Shown here: one piece after another, positions 33,696 to 43,326 of the stretch
Numbering within the stretch: position 1 is the stretch's first letter
Layout of the letters: every line of letters starts with the position of its first letter
Position numbers and translations under genes: made by a program
The notes under the pieces: generated by a model
The model's database searches: none
What the model was told of the DNA's origin: nothing
Seen by the model: the letters and a program-made list of their open reading frames with translations, nothing else
Origin: a gamma proteobacterium SCGC AAA168-P09
GTDB taxonomy: Bacteria > Pseudomonadota > Gammaproteobacteria > Magnimaribacterales > D2472
Direction: 5' to 3'
DNA: 64,000 bases
NCBI GenBank assembly: GCA_000385055.1
Contig: ARRL01000005.1
Coordinates: forward strand, 1 to 64,000

Positions 33696-35336
33696 ATGTC
33701 CTACGAGGTTTTAGCAAGAAAATATAGACCAACTAATTTCGATGAAGTTGTCGGGCAAGATCATATAATTCAAGCATTATCAAATAGCATTTTGCAGGAT
33801 AGAATGCATCAAGCATTTATCTTTTCTGGCACTAGAGGTGTAGGCAAAACTACATTAGGAAGAATTTTAGCTAAATGTTTAAACTGCTTATCCGCTGATT
33901 CCCCTGTTTCAACTCCATGTAATAGTTGTTCAAATTGTGAGGAGATAAAACTTGGAAGATCTTTAGATTTTTATGAACAAGATGCAGCTTCGCAAAGAGG
34001 CATAGATGCAATGAAAGGTCTTCTACAAACCGTTCCTCAATCTCCATCAAATGGACGTTTTAAAGTTTATCTTTTAGATGAAGCTCATATGTTAACTACC
34101 GAAAGCTTTAATGCTTTGCTGAAAAATCTTGAAGAACCACCAAAGCATGTGGTCTTTATTCTTGCTACCACCAACCCTGAAAAGTTGCCAAAAACTGTTC
34201 AATCAAGATGTCTACAACTAAATTTAAAAACTGTTGGAGGGGTCGTTCTCTCCAGTCATTTAAAAATGATTCTAGAGTCTGAAAAAATTAATTTTGATGA
34301 TGAGAGTATTGAACTTATATCCGATGCTGCATCTGGTTCTGTTAGAGATGCATTAACTCTTTTAGATCAAGCTATTGCTCATGGAAGTGGGGTATTAGAA
34401 GCTGAAAATGTAAAAAAGTTATTAGGAACCATAGATGATTCTCATTTAATATCAATGCTTCATTCCGTCATAGATGGTTCAGGGCAATCGGCGTTTGACG
34501 ATCTTGCAAAGATCGAAGAGTTATCTCCTGAATATGAAATTATTTTGAAAAGTATAATTTCTGTTTTACATAAAACTTCTCTAGAAAAGGTTTTACAGAA
34601 TACAACTGATGAGAATATCAAAGGTCTAGCAATAAAAATTGATGATGAGTTTTGTCAACTTTTATATGAGATAGCTGTTAATTCATATTCAAAGTTTAAT
34701 GTTCATCCTAATCCCAAGGAGGCACTAGAAATATGTATTTTAAGAATGTTAGCTTTTAACCCACTTCATAAGCTTGACGCGCAACCAAACAAACAAAACA
34801 CAGAAAAAAAAAATTTAAAAACTGATCATCCACTTAACATTACCCAAGAAAATTTTTCTAAAAAAATTAATACTAACGCAATATCTGATGATAAAAAGCA
34901 GGAGACAAAAGTAATAGAAACTATTATTAATACCGATCCTTCAAAAAGTGCAGCTGTCATAAGCAATGATCAATGGATTCAAATTTTTAACTCTTTATCA
35001 TTAAGCCCATTTGCTAGAAATTATTTTGGCTATTTAGAGTTTGAATCTTTTAATAATCTGGCTTTAGTTTTAATTGGTTCAGATGAAGATAATAAAATAC
35101 CAGAAAATGTTCATATGGAATTTAAGTCTGCTTGTGAAGAGTATTTTAAAAAAACTATCTCAATTAAAGTTAAGAATGGCAGCTCTTCGAAATCTCCTAT
35201 TCATGCTAAAGAGAAACAAGAATCTGATAGACAATCAAAAGCTGAAAAAGATGTATTATCAGATCCATCTATTCAAAAGTTCTTGGATAAATTTGATGGT
35301 AATATTAAAGACGGATCAATTAAACCTATAAATTAA
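33696..35336 (+). CDS. dnaX: DNA polymerase III gamma/tau subunit
   Basis: ATPase of the sliding-clamp loader; tau also joins polymerase cores and helicase. It has 546 residues (643 in E. coli). P-loop GTRGVGKTT at about 46-54, zinc-binding cysteines in CLNCLSADSPVSTPCNSCSNC, DEAHM Walker B, the SRC sensor motif and the RDALTLLDQAIA region. Domains I-III end near residue 360, followed by a Lys/Asn-rich linker and the tau-specific C-terminus. At codons 370-373 lies a run of ten A, where a shift in either direction reaches a stop within one to four codons (separate entry). recR follows after 1 base; ybaB, normally between them, is missing. Confidence 0.95.
   Translation: MSYEVLARKYRPTNFDEVVGQDHIIQALSNSILQDRMHQAFIFSGTRGVGKTTLGRILAKCLNCLSADSPVSTPCNSCSNCEEIKLGRSLDFYEQDAASQRGIDAMKGLLQTVPQSPSNGRFKVYLLDEAHMLTTESFNALLKNLEEPPKHVVFILATTNPEKLPKTVQSRCLQLNLKTVGGVVLSSHLKMILESEKINFDDESIELISDAASGSVRDALTLLDQAIAHGSGVLEAENVKKLLGTIDDSHLISMLHSVIDGSGQSAFDDLAKIEELSPEYEIILKSIISVLHKTSLEKVLQNTTDENIKGLAIKIDDEFCQLLYEIAVNSYSKFNVHPNPKEALEICILRMLAFNPLHKLDAQPNKQNTEKKNLKTDHPLNITQENFSKKINTNAISDDKKQETKVIETIINTDPSKSAAVISNDQWIQIFNSLSLSPFARNYFGYLEFESFNNLALVLIGSDEDNKIPENVHMEFKSACEEYFKKTISIKVKNGSSSKSPIHAKEKQESDRQSKAEKDVLSDPSIQKFLDKFDGNIKDGSIKPIN
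34804..34813 (+). other. dnaX: A10 slippery run in dnaX, probable gamma-subunit frameshift or slippage site
   Basis: Ten consecutive A within GAA-AAA-AAA-AAT. A -1 shift (or one extra A in the mRNA) continues TTT-AAA-AAC-TGA, stop at 34823-34825. A +1 shift (or one A lost) continues ATT-TAA, stop at 34816-34818. Either product has about 373-376 residues, i.e. clamp-loader domains I-III without the tau tail. E. coli uses A-AAA-AAG for -1 shifting, and Thermus uses an A9 run for slippage. Confidence 0.7.
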
Positions 35337-35337
35337 A

Positions 35338-35934
35338 ATGCATCAAGACCTCCTAAATGATCTAATTAATGCCTTAACAATTCTCCCAGGGATTGGAAAA
35401 AAATCAGCTCAAAGAATGGCATTATATTTACTTGATAGAAACAAGGATGGTGCAAGTGTTCTTGCAAATACCATGTTAGATGCACTAGAAAATATTAGCA
35501 GGTGTTCAAGATGTAGAATGCTTACCTCTAATATTTTATGTAAAGTTTGTTCAGATACCTCAAGGGATAGTACAAGTATTTGTGTTGTTGAAAGCCCGTC
35601 TGATATTTTAGCTATTGAGTCTACTGGAGGTTATAGAGGTAAATATTTTGTTCTTCTTGGGAGGCTCTCACCTATAGAAGGGGTAAGTCCAGAAGACCTT
35701 GGTATTAATGATTTTTTAAAACTCATTAAGCTTGAAAATATTGAAGAAGTTATTTTGGCAACTAGCTCTACTGTAGAGGGCGATGCTACTGCAATTTATA
35801 TTAAAGATCATATAAAAGGGATTAAAGTCTCTAGAATTTCATATGGAATTCCTATTGGCGGAGAGTTAGAGTATGTTGATGGAAATACTATCGCAAGAGC
35901 AATTCAAGGGAGAACAGAAATAAATGTCGATTAA
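35338..35934 (+). CDS. recR: Recombination mediator RecR
   Basis: Works with RecF/RecO to load RecA at gaps. It has 198 residues (E. coli 201): helix-hairpin-helix [18 protein letters not shown], four-cysteine zinc finger [16 protein letters not shown], then the Toprim domain with [12 protein letters not shown] and [16 protein letters not shown]. dnaX-recR linkage is conserved. It overlaps dcd by 11 bases. Confidence 0.95.
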   Translation: MHQDLLNDLINALTILPGIGKKSAQRMALYLLDRNKDGASVLANTMLDALENISRCSRCRMLTSNILCKVCSDTSRDSTSICVVESPSDILAIESTGGYRGKYFVLLGRLSPIEGVSPEDLGINDFLKLIKLENIEEVILATSSTVEGDATAIYIKDHIKGIKVSRISYGIPIGGELEYVDGNTIARAIQGRTEINVD

Positions 35935-36493
35935 ATCAGATAAATGGATATCAGAGATGTCTAAAAATAAAAAAATGATAGAGCCTTTTTCAGAGAATCA
36001 GGTTCGAATAGATGAAAAGGGGGACAAGCTTATTTCTTATGGTGTTTCAAGTTATGGATATGATGTTAGATGTTCAAATGAATTCAAGGTATTTACTAAT
36101 ATTCATTCAGCAATAGTTGATCCTAAATCTTTTGATGCAAAAAGTTTTGTGGATATAGAATCTGATATATGCATTATTCCCCCTAACTCATTCGCTCTTG
36201 CAAGAACCATTGAGTATTTCAGAATTCCAAGAAATGTCTTAACAATATGCCTTGGTAAATCTACTTATGCTAGATGCGGAATAATAGTCAATGTCACTCC
36301 TCTTGAGCCTGAATGGGAAGGTCATGTGACACTAGAATTTTCAAATACAACCAATCTTCCAGCTAAAATATATGCTGGTGAAGGTGTTGCTCAAATGCTG
36401 TTCTTTGAGTCTGATGAAGAATGTGAAACAAGTTATAAAGATAGAGGTGGGAAGTATCAAGGACAAACAGGAGTAACCTTACCCAAGACTTAA
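35924..36493 (+). CDS. dcd: dCTP deaminase
   Basis: Converts dCTP to dUTP for thymidylate synthesis. It has 189 residues and matches the Pseudomonas-type enzyme closely: [11 protein letters not shown] start, [54 protein letters not shown] (phosphate and catalytic region), the Glu of HVTLEFSN and the C-terminal [15 protein letters not shown]. It overlaps recR by 11 bases and its 3' end overlaps the facing DUF3108 gene by 15 bases. Confidence 0.95.
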   Translation: MSIKSDKWISEMSKNKKMIEPFSENQVRIDEKGDKLISYGVSSYGYDVRCSNEFKVFTNIHSAIVDPKSFDAKSFVDIESDICIIPPNSFALARTIEYFRIPRNVLTICLGKSTYARCGIIVNVTPLEPEWEGHVTLEFSNTTNLPAKIYAGEGVAQMLFFESDEECETSYKDRGGKYQGQTGVTLPKT

Positions 36494-37159
36494 TATCTCT
36501 AGCAGCTCAAGTTTTTGATTTCTTTCAGGCCCTGTGTCTATTATCTTAAGAAACATATAATCAATATCTGGAATCAGATAATATAAAGTTTCTCTATTTT
36601 CTTTTTCTCTAAATCTCTTTAAGACAACACATTCGTAGTTGTTCCCACTTAAAACACATGATTCATTTCTTATTATTTTATAAAAATTGTCCTGTATCTT
36701 TCCATTCTTTACTTCTAACAATTTTAATGAAAATTCATTCATTCCTTGAAGTAGATTTAATCTAATTTGAATTTGAGCACTCAAGGGATCAACAGATTCA
36801 ATATCTGCATTTAGAGGTACATTCCATGAGTCTCTTCCAATGGAGCTAAGAGTTTGATTTTCATAATTGTAGATTATCTCTTGATCTCTATTTACAAATT
36901 TAGGCTTAACTTTAATGATGTAGTCTTTGGAAATGATTTTAGAGTTTTTTATAAAAAACCTAGATTCAAAGCTCATAGATGCAAGAAGATTTTTAGCTTT
37001 AAAGCCTAAGCTATAGCCGTTATCATTCTTAGAAAACTTTCTTATACCCTCAATATTAATTTCATCTGATTCAAAAGAATATCTTGCTTCATAGTCAGAT
37101 ATTTCAATTGCATTGATTCCAAAGCTAATAACGAAAATTAAAAGTAATTTATATTTCAT
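36479..37159 (-). CDS. Exported DUF3108 protein
   Basis: Has 226 residues with a signal peptide (about 1-17, [16 protein letters not shown]). The mature part is beta-rich ([48 protein letters not shown]). The fold and the position after purN match the DUF3108 proteins of Pseudomonas-like genomes. It overlaps purN by 11 bases, so it is cotranscribed with purM-purN. Function unknown, presumably periplasmic. Confidence 0.8.
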   Translation of the reverse strand: MKYKLLLIFVISFGINAIEISDYEARYSFESDEINIEGIRKFSKNDNGYSLGFKAKNLLASMSFESRFFIKNSKIISKDYIIKVKPKFVNRDQEIIYNYENQTLSSIGRDSWNVPLNADIESVDPLSAQIQIRLNLLQGMNEFSLKLLEVKNGKIQDNFYKIIRNESCVLSGNNYECVVLKRFREKENRETLYYLIPDIDYMFLKIIDTGPERNQKLELLEILSLG

Positions 37160-37796
37160 ATTTATTGTAAATAATATAATCTTTGGTTTTTATATTTTTA
37201 AATTTTACTTGATTTGAATTTAGTGAAATTTTATCTTCGCATATGTATTTGATAATTTCAGGATACATTAAATGTTCTATTTTATGAATTCTATCTACTA
37301 GAGAGTTAATGTCATCAAATGTTTTTGTTTTAATTTCTCCTTGTGCAATAAGTGGACCACAATCTAGCTCCGAAGTAACATAATGAATCGAAACACCATG
37401 AATAATATCTCTATTTTTTATAACCTCTTGATGAGTATTTAATCCTGGATATTTTGGTAATAGAGAAGGATGGATATTAATAATTTTTCCAATAAATTTT
37501 TTAGTTAATTTTTCCGTAAGGATCCTCATAAAACCTGCAAGAACTATTAAATCAGGACTTAAGTCATCCAAAATCCTTATTAACTCATTATCAAATTCAT
37601 CTCTCGATAAATAGTCTTTATGATTAATTGCAATATTATCAATATTTGCAGAATTTGCTCTTTGCAGAGCATAAGCGCCTGGATTGTTGCTTATAACGCA
37701 TTTAATCTCAGCATTAATGTATTTAATATTGCAATTATCAATTATGGCTTGAAGATTACTACCACTACCCGAAACTAAAACAACAATACTTTTCAT
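37149..37796 (-). CDS. purN: Phosphoribosylglycinamide formyltransferase
   Basis: Transfers a formyl group from 10-formyl-THF to GAR in purine synthesis. It has 215 residues: VLVSGSGSNLQAIID for phosphate binding, VISNNPGAYAL, LAGFMRIL, and catalytic IINIHPSLLPKYPG, with HYVTSELDCGPLIAQ holding the catalytic Asp. It follows purM by 4 bases. folD at 57082 makes the cofactor. Confidence 0.95.
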   Translation of the reverse strand: MKSIVVLVSGSGSNLQAIIDNCNIKYINAEIKCVISNNPGAYALQRANSANIDNIAINHKDYLSRDEFDNELIRILDDLSPDLIVLAGFMRILTEKLTKKFIGKIINIHPSLLPKYPGLNTHQEVIKNRDIIHGVSIHYVTSELDCGPLIAQGEIKTKTFDDINSLVDRIHKIEHLMYPEIIKYICEDKISLNSNQVKFKNIKTKDYIIYNKYEI

Positions 37797-37800
37797 TAAA

Positions 37801-38832
37801 TTATTTAAAAACTATTGAATTATTAGCATTCTTATCAACAACGTTTCCAATAATAAAAGATTTAAAATTATGCTTACTAATTTCTTTCATTAGCGGCTCT
37901 GAGTCTTCCTTTCTTACTATTAAAACCATTCCAATTCCACAGTTAAAGATTCTATACATATCAAGATTACTTAGATGGCCATTAATTTGAAGCCATTTAA
38001 AAATTTTAGGCATATCCCATGAATTAGTATCAATATTTACTGCAAGGTTTTTTGGAATTGATCTTGGTATATTTTCTGTTAAACCACCTCCAGTGATATG
38101 TGCCATGCCATGTATAGTAAATTTTTTAAGAAGTCCCATAATCAAATTGGGGTAAAGGTGAGTGGGCTTCAATGCTAGGTCAACCAAATTATCATAATCT
38201 TCAATACTTAATTTTGTTTCTTTGATTATTTTTCTTATAAGCGAAAAACCGTTCGAGTGAGGTCCGCTAGATTCAATTCCAATTAAAACATCATTTTTTT
38301 TAATAGTTTTGTTGTTTATAACTCTATCTTCATCAACACATCCAACAGAAAACCCTGCAAGATCAAAGTTTTTTCCTACATAATGACCAGGCATTTCAGC
38401 AGTCTCACCTCCAAGCAATGCGCAACTGGAATCCCTACATGCTTTAGCTATACTTTTAATAACCCTAGATGCTTCACTAATCTCTAATTTTGATGAGGCA
38501 AAATAATCTAGAAAAAATAAAGGCTTAGCTCCACAAACAATCAAGTCATTAACGCACATTCCTACAAGATCTTGTCCTATATTATCAAGTTTATTAGACT
38601 CTTGTGCGAGCGCTACTTTAGTTCCTACGCCATCTGTACATGCAACTAGTATGGGGTTTTTATATTCTTTATCGAGTCTAAACATACCAGCAAATCCTCC
38701 AATATTTCCCAATACATTGTGATTGTGGGAAGAGGCAACATCTTCTTTAATAAGATCAACAAGATCGTTGCCTGCATCAATATCTACACCAGCAGATTTA
38801 TAAGGATCATTTTCTATAATTTCTTTTGTCAT
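37801..38832 (-). CDS. purM: Phosphoribosylformylglycinamidine cyclo-ligase (AIR synthetase)
   Basis: Closes FGAM to AIR with ATP. It has 343 residues, the usual size. Seen: YKSAGVDIDAGNDLV, the FRLDKEYKNPILVACTDGVGTKV block, LGGETAEMPGHY and GIESSGPHSNGFSLIR. First gene of purM-purN-DUF3108. The divergent DUF2066 gene starts only about 14 bases away, so the purM promoter must overlap that coding sequence. Confidence 0.96.
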   Translation of the reverse strand: MTKEIIENDPYKSAGVDIDAGNDLVDLIKEDVASSHNHNVLGNIGGFAGMFRLDKEYKNPILVACTDGVGTKVALAQESNKLDNIGQDLVGMCVNDLIVCGAKPLFFLDYFASSKLEISEASRVIKSIAKACRDSSCALLGGETAEMPGHYVGKNFDLAGFSVGCVDEDRVINNKTIKKNDVLIGIESSGPHSNGFSLIRKIIKETKLSIEDYDNLVDLALKPTHLYPNLIMGLLKKFTIHGMAHITGGGLTENIPRSIPKNLAVNIDTNSWDMPKIFKWLQINGHLSNLDMYRIFNCGIGMVLIVRKEDSEPLMKEISKHNFKSFIIGNVVDKNANNSIVFK

Positions 38833-38846
38833 TTAGAATACTCATT

Positions 38847-39875
38847 GTGAAACAAATGCATAACAATTTTATTAAACATTTTATAGTAGGTCTTATTATC
38901 TTTTCTAATCTGTCCTTTGGAAAGGAATTTAATGAACTTTTTACTATATATGAGCCCATTGAAAATTCTTCTAGTATAGAATCTTCTATCAACTCCTCAT
39001 TCAACAATCTTATTTTTAGAGTTAGTGGCTCAAATTCACCATCAAATATATGGAAGATTATAAACTCCGGTTCATCTAGAAAAGATTTTATTACCAGCTA
39101 CTCTATTAAAAACTATGATGGTAATAGTTTTTTGGAGGTAAAATTTAACCAAGACAAGGTAATTTCAAAGTTTAAAGAACTATCAATCCCAATTATTAGT
39201 CACTCAAGGCCAGTGATATTTTTTTTAATTGAAGTGGAGTCAGGCTCAGAAACTTCATATTTTATATCGCAAGAATCCAATACAGCTTTTGATAATATAT
39301 TTATAAATACACTTGATAGGCTCTCAAAACAAAGAGGTATTTTTTTAGAGTTACCAATCTTTGATTTAGAAGACCAAAGAATATTATCAGACTCCAATAT
39401 TTTATCTTCCCCTAAAGAATACCTAATTTCTAAATATGATTTTGATAATCTTTTAGATATAAAACTAATAAATCTAGGATTTAATGAGTGGTCTTTTTCT
39501 GGAGATATAAATGCTGCTATTTCAAGTGGGTCATACAAAACAGACATAGAAACTATTTTTTTAGAGCATTTAGAGTCTATTATATCTGCAGCCTTAAAAG
39601 ATTTGGTTATAGACACCACCAATGTTTTTGTTACTAAAATTCACGTGAGGGGCATAAACTCATATGAAGATTATAAAATTTCAAAAGACAAATTATTAAA
39701 ATTAATAGCTATATCTGATTTAGAGATTCTTAGCTTTAAAAATAATACAATAGAGTATAAAGCTACTATTATGGGCGATATGAATTCCCTTCAAAGAGAT
39801 GTTCAAAATAATAGTTTTTTTGATATTAATAATCTTAATAAATCAGAGGCACTAAATTTAGTTTATTTAAAATGA
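38847..39875 (+). CDS. Exported DUF2066 protein
   Basis: About 342 residues from the GTG at 38847; an ATG follows at 38856 and a TTG frame reaches back to 38826 inside purM. The start giving a clean signal peptide (KQMHNNFIKHFIVGLIIFSNLSFG) is preferred. The mature part, with IFRVSGSNSP, FLEVKFNQDKV and a late VHVRGINSYEDY-like block, fits the DUF2066 family. Its position opposite purM and upstream of hda is the same as in Pseudomonas. Function unknown. Confidence 0.75.
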   Translation: MKQMHNNFIKHFIVGLIIFSNLSFGKEFNELFTIYEPIENSSSIESSINSSFNNLIFRVSGSNSPSNIWKIINSGSSRKDFITSYSIKNYDGNSFLEVKFNQDKVISKFKELSIPIISHSRPVIFFLIEVESGSETSYFISQESNTAFDNIFINTLDRLSKQRGIFLELPIFDLEDQRILSDSNILSSPKEYLISKYDFDNLLDIKLINLGFNEWSFSGDINAAISSGSYKTDIETIFLEHLESIISAALKDLVIDTTNVFVTKIHVRGINSYEDYKISKDKLLKLIAISDLEILSFKNNTIEYKATIMGDMNSLQRDVQNNSFFDINNLNKSEALNLVYLK

Positions 39876-40423
39876 GTAAATATTTTATCTTTATACCAAA
39901 TCTTTTATCAATAATAAGAATAGGGCTTGTTTACCCAATTTTAAATAATATTTTAATGAGCAACTTCTTAGTTAGTCTTGGCTATTTTTTAATTGCTTCT
40001 TTGACTGATGCTTTAGATGGGTTTCTTGCAAGACGAATGAATTGGCAAACCTATCTAGGCACCATATTAGATCCTGTAGCTGATAAGCTTTTATTGTCAG
40101 GAACTATACTTTTTCTATGGCTTAATTCATACATTCCTATATATATATTTGTGATATTTATTGGAAGAGACATAGCAATTCTTTTAGGAGCTGCCGTCCA
40201 TATGACTTTAATAGAATCAGAAACACCACTTCCTAATATTTTAGGAAAGCTTACTACAGGGCTTCAAATAGCATATATTGTTATTGTTTTTATATTTGAG
40301 ATCTTTAAAGTTGTTGCTTCCTTATTACTGCTTGATATTTTCATCGTAATAGTTACCTTACTTAGTCTTTTTGTATATGCCCGAAACTGGTTCTCAAGTT
40401 TGAATGAATATCATAATGAATAA
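39872..40423 (+). CDS. CDP-alcohol phosphatidyltransferase (PgsA-like)
   Basis: Membrane enzyme that moves a CDP-linked phosphatidyl group to an alcohol, here probably glycerol 3-phosphate. It has 183 residues and about five or six helices. The full active-site motif D-G-x2-A-R-x8-G-x3-D-x3-D is present in DALDGFLARRMNWQTYLG and ILDPVADK. It overlaps the genes on both sides (4 and 8-20 bases), so DUF2066-this gene-hda is one unit. gpsA at 55673 makes glycerol 3-phosphate. Confidence 0.88.
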   Translation: MSKYFIFIPNLLSIIRIGLVYPILNNILMSNFLVSLGYFLIASLTDALDGFLARRMNWQTYLGTILDPVADKLLLSGTILFLWLNSYIPIYIFVIFIGRDIAILLGAAVHMTLIESETPLPNILGKLTTGLQIAYIVIVFIFEIFKVVASLLLLDIFIVIVTLLSLFVYARNWFSSLNEYHNE

Positions 40424-41102
40424 TCCAAAACAGCTTACCTTTCCATGGAATAAAGAAAATAAGTCCTCCTTCAAAGGTTTTTACCCAACAGAGTCAAACA
40501 AACAATTACTATACTTGCTTCAAGATGCTGATTTTGTTGATGATCTATTAATTTTTGGACCTAAAGATTCAGGAAAAACATACTTACTGCAAGCCCTGTG
40601 TAATCTTGTAAACAATAATGGAAAATCTTCACTCTTTTTACCCATGAAGCAAGCAATAAAACTAAGTGCTGATATTCTTGACTCACTAGAGGCAATTGAG
40701 CTCGTTTGTTTGGATGGAATTGAGCATGTTATTGGAAATAAAGCATGGGAAACGGCGATGTTTAATCTTATTAATAGATCGCTAAACTCAAATAATAGAC
40801 TAATTTTTACATCCTCTAAAAATATACATAATATGAATTTTAAATTAAATGATCTTGATTCAAGGCTTAGAAAAATTCAAAGTCACGAGCTTCATCCCCT
40901 TTCTGATAATGAAATTCTGAATGCTCTAAAGTATATAGCCGATCTTAGATCTATAGAGCTGGGTAATAAAGAGGCGCAGTATTTGCTTACTTATGCAAAT
41001 AGAAATATTTCTGATTTAGTTAAGATCCTTGAGAGCCTTGATCAGCTCTCAATGGAAATGAAAAGAAGAATTACGATCCCTTTAATTAAACAAGTTATTT
41101 AA
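40416..41102 (+). CDS. hda: DnaA-related protein Hda
   Basis: With the DNA-loaded beta clamp, turns ATP-DnaA into ADP-DnaA and so prevents re-initiation. It has 228 residues from the ATG at 40416, which puts the clamp-binding motif QLTFPW at residues 6-11 as in known Hda; an ATG at 40404 is possible. AAA+ domain with P-loop GPKDSGKT and sensor LIFTSSKN, and the DLDSRLRKIQSHEL arginine-finger region. There is no DnaA DNA-binding domain. The 3' end overlaps sppA by 8 bases. Confidence 0.9.
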   Translation: MNNPKQLTFPWNKENKSSFKGFYPTESNKQLLYLLQDADFVDDLLIFGPKDSGKTYLLQALCNLVNNNGKSSLFLPMKQAIKLSADILDSLEAIELVCLDGIEHVIGNKAWETAMFNLINRSLNSNNRLIFTSSKNIHNMNFKLNDLDSRLRKIQSHELHPLSDNEILNALKYIADLRSIELGNKEAQYLLTYANRNISDLVKILESLDQLSMEMKRRITIPLIKQVI

Positions 41103-42927
41103 TTTCGCAGTCAAAACAATAAGCTAAAATATTCTTTTTATTCGGATCTATTATTTTTAAGTGTTTTTCTAGAGTTGAATTTATTAATTTCAATCTTGGA
41201 TCAATGTTAATTTTTATGTTTATGTTATCTAGCAATTCATTAATAAATAATTCAAATGGATCCAATGGTTTTTTATAAGTTTTAACTGAATATTCTTCAA
41301 TTTCTGCAAATTTTGCAGCAGAATCTAAGGCATCTTTAAGATCACCAATCTTGTCTATAAGTCCTAAGTTTAGTGCTTTATATCCAGACCAGATTCTTCC
41401 ACCAGCAATTGGGAGTACATCTTCATATGACATATCCCTATTATCAGCAACTTTATTTACAAATTTAAAATAAGTCCTATCAATACTTGATTGAATTAAA
41501 TTGGTTATATTTTCAGGCATAGCTTCTCTTTCATCCCATTCACCAGCTTTAGTAGAACTTACGCCATCTACCTTTATGCCTGCCCAATCATAGATTCCAT
41601 CTAAAGTTGGAACGATTCCATAAACTCCGATGGATCCTGTCAAAGTATCTTCTTCAGCCCAAATTTCATCAGAGTTCGTTGTCACCCAAACACCACCTGA
41701 TGCAGCTATATCTCCCATAGAAGAAATAATAGGCCTGTCTGTTTCTTTGAATTCATTTAATGCATTAGTAATCAATTCACTTGCCCACACATCACCGCCA
41801 GGACTATTAACCCTTAAAACCATTGCTTTAACATTTTTATCTTTTGTTGCTGATTGAATATTTTTTACGATAGTATCGGAACCAGCAATACCATATGCTG
41901 CTTCTCCAGTCATAATCGCACCTTCAACATTTATTACTGCTATTTTATTTTTTGAAGGTTCTTCATCTTTCTCAATAGTTGATAAGTAGTCATATATTGA
42001 GATGCTATCTGGAAAAGAATATTTATCATTATCTTTATTTGGATACTCCTCAAACATCCAAGCTTTTATTCCTTCTCTAGTAACCACCATATCAACTAAA
42101 CCAAGCTCAAGTGCTACTTGAGCAACTTCAGGATTATCTGTCATAAGATCAATAGCAGTATCACCATATTGTTGAATAAAGCCATCCGGAAGCTTTCTTC
42201 CATCTTCCATCATGGCAGTCATTTTTTCCCACATAGGATTTGCAAATTCATTCCATGCTAACTTATCACTTTCTGACATAGAGTCTCTGGTATATGGTTC
42301 CGGTCCCGACTTAAAATCACCTGCTGTAAAAACGTTATAATTTAACTTTAAGTTTTTATATAAGTCTTTGTAGTACTCTCTTTTTCTTGTAAAACCAAAG
42401 GCGCTGACTTGCCCATACTCATTAATAAGAACTTCATTGGCTTGAGAACTTATTAAATAGGAAGCATTACCATATTGTTCTGCGTATGCTATAACCCTTT
42501 TCCCACTATCTTTTACATTTTTTACGGCTTCAGCTAATTTAAATGCTGATGCCCAATACATTCCAAGTTCAGATACATTCACATAAACTGCCGCAAGGTT
42601 TTCATCAGTTGCAGCATTGTTTAAAACGTCTAATAAATCTTGCAACTCATGTTGATCTACTGCATTTGCCTCATTAAGAATAGTATTTAGATCAAAATTA
42701 CCACCAATGTTTACTTCAGAGTCAACAACAACGCCAATAGGCTTAAACCAAAGAATTTTATCTTTTGTATCTATTTCGTCTTGGCTTCCAAACATTGAGC
42801 CAACACCACCTAAAATGGAAAAAGTAATTACTATTAATACTAAAGCAGTAACTGAATTTACAATGATCTTTCTGGTTTTGGTAAGAAAGCCATCTGCTAT
42901 AGCCCAAATTGATTTTTTCTCTGTCAT
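41095..42927 (-). CDS. sppA: Signal peptide peptidase SppA, long form (protease IV)
   Basis: Cuts cleaved signal peptides in the inner membrane. It has 610 residues from the ATG at 42927, which has GGAG nine bases upstream; the longer TTG frame to 42942 would start on that ribosome site. One N-terminal anchor (about 20-45). It has two S49 domains: the first with the catalytic Lys in GDFKSGPEPYTRDSMS, the second with the Ser nucleophile in GDIAASGGVWV. NSPGGDVWASE is also conserved. The long duplicated form is typical of gammaproteobacteria. Confidence 0.93.
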   Translation of the reverse strand: MTEKKSIWAIADGFLTKTRKIIVNSVTALVLIVITFSILGGVGSMFGSQDEIDTKDKILWFKPIGVVVDSEVNIGGNFDLNTILNEANAVDQHELQDLLDVLNNAATDENLAAVYVNVSELGMYWASAFKLAEAVKNVKDSGKRVIAYAEQYGNASYLISSQANEVLINEYGQVSAFGFTRKREYYKDLYKNLKLNYNVFTAGDFKSGPEPYTRDSMSESDKLAWNEFANPMWEKMTAMMEDGRKLPDGFIQQYGDTAIDLMTDNPEVAQVALELGLVDMVVTREGIKAWMFEEYPNKDNDKYSFPDSISIYDYLSTIEKDEEPSKNKIAVINVEGAIMTGEAAYGIAGSDTIVKNIQSATKDKNVKAMVLRVNSPGGDVWASELITNALNEFKETDRPIISSMGDIAASGGVWVTTNSDEIWAEEDTLTGSIGVYGIVPTLDGIYDWAGIKVDGVSSTKAGEWDEREAMPENITNLIQSSIDRTYFKFVNKVADNRDMSYEDVLPIAGGRIWSGYKALNLGLIDKIGDLKDALDSAAKFAEIEEYSVKTYKKPLDPFELFINELLDNINIKINIDPRLKLINSTLEKHLKIIDPNKKNILAYCFDCEIK

Positions 42928-42993
42928 AATATATTTCTCCAACGAATAAGGTAACTGATGATAGATTAGAGCGGATTAAATGTAAAGTAAGCT

Positions 42994-43326
42994 TTACATA
43001 TTTTTACGTATATTTTTAGGAGCAAAGATAGAAAATATAAAAAATGAAACTATTAAAATTATCTCAACTAAATCAAATATATATGGAGTAATTCCAAATA
43101 CTCGTAAGGATGAGGACATAAAGTAAATAAGAATTATAAAAGCAAAGCTTTGATATGCCTTGATTGAAAGCTTATTGGCAAAAGGCAAAAAGATTAAAAA
43201 AGGAAATGACCAAAAAATAAAAAAGAACATTTCAGTTCTTCCATCTATAACTGTTATAAATTTAACAAAGATTAATAAAAAAATTAGAGTATTTGCACAC
43301 ACTCTTAGGGTTTTATTAGTAAGCAT
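42994..43326 (-). CDS. Membrane protein, DUF2069
   Basis: Has 110 residues with four hydrophobic helices. Its position right after wrbA (11-base overlap) is the usual place of DUF2069 genes in gammaproteobacteria. Function unknown. Confidence 0.7.
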   Translation of the reverse strand: MLTNKTLRVCANTLIFLLIFVKFITVIDGRTEMFFFIFWSFPFLIFLPFANKLSIKAYQSFAFIILIYFMSSSLRVFGITPYIFDLVEIILIVSFFIFSIFAPKNIRKNM

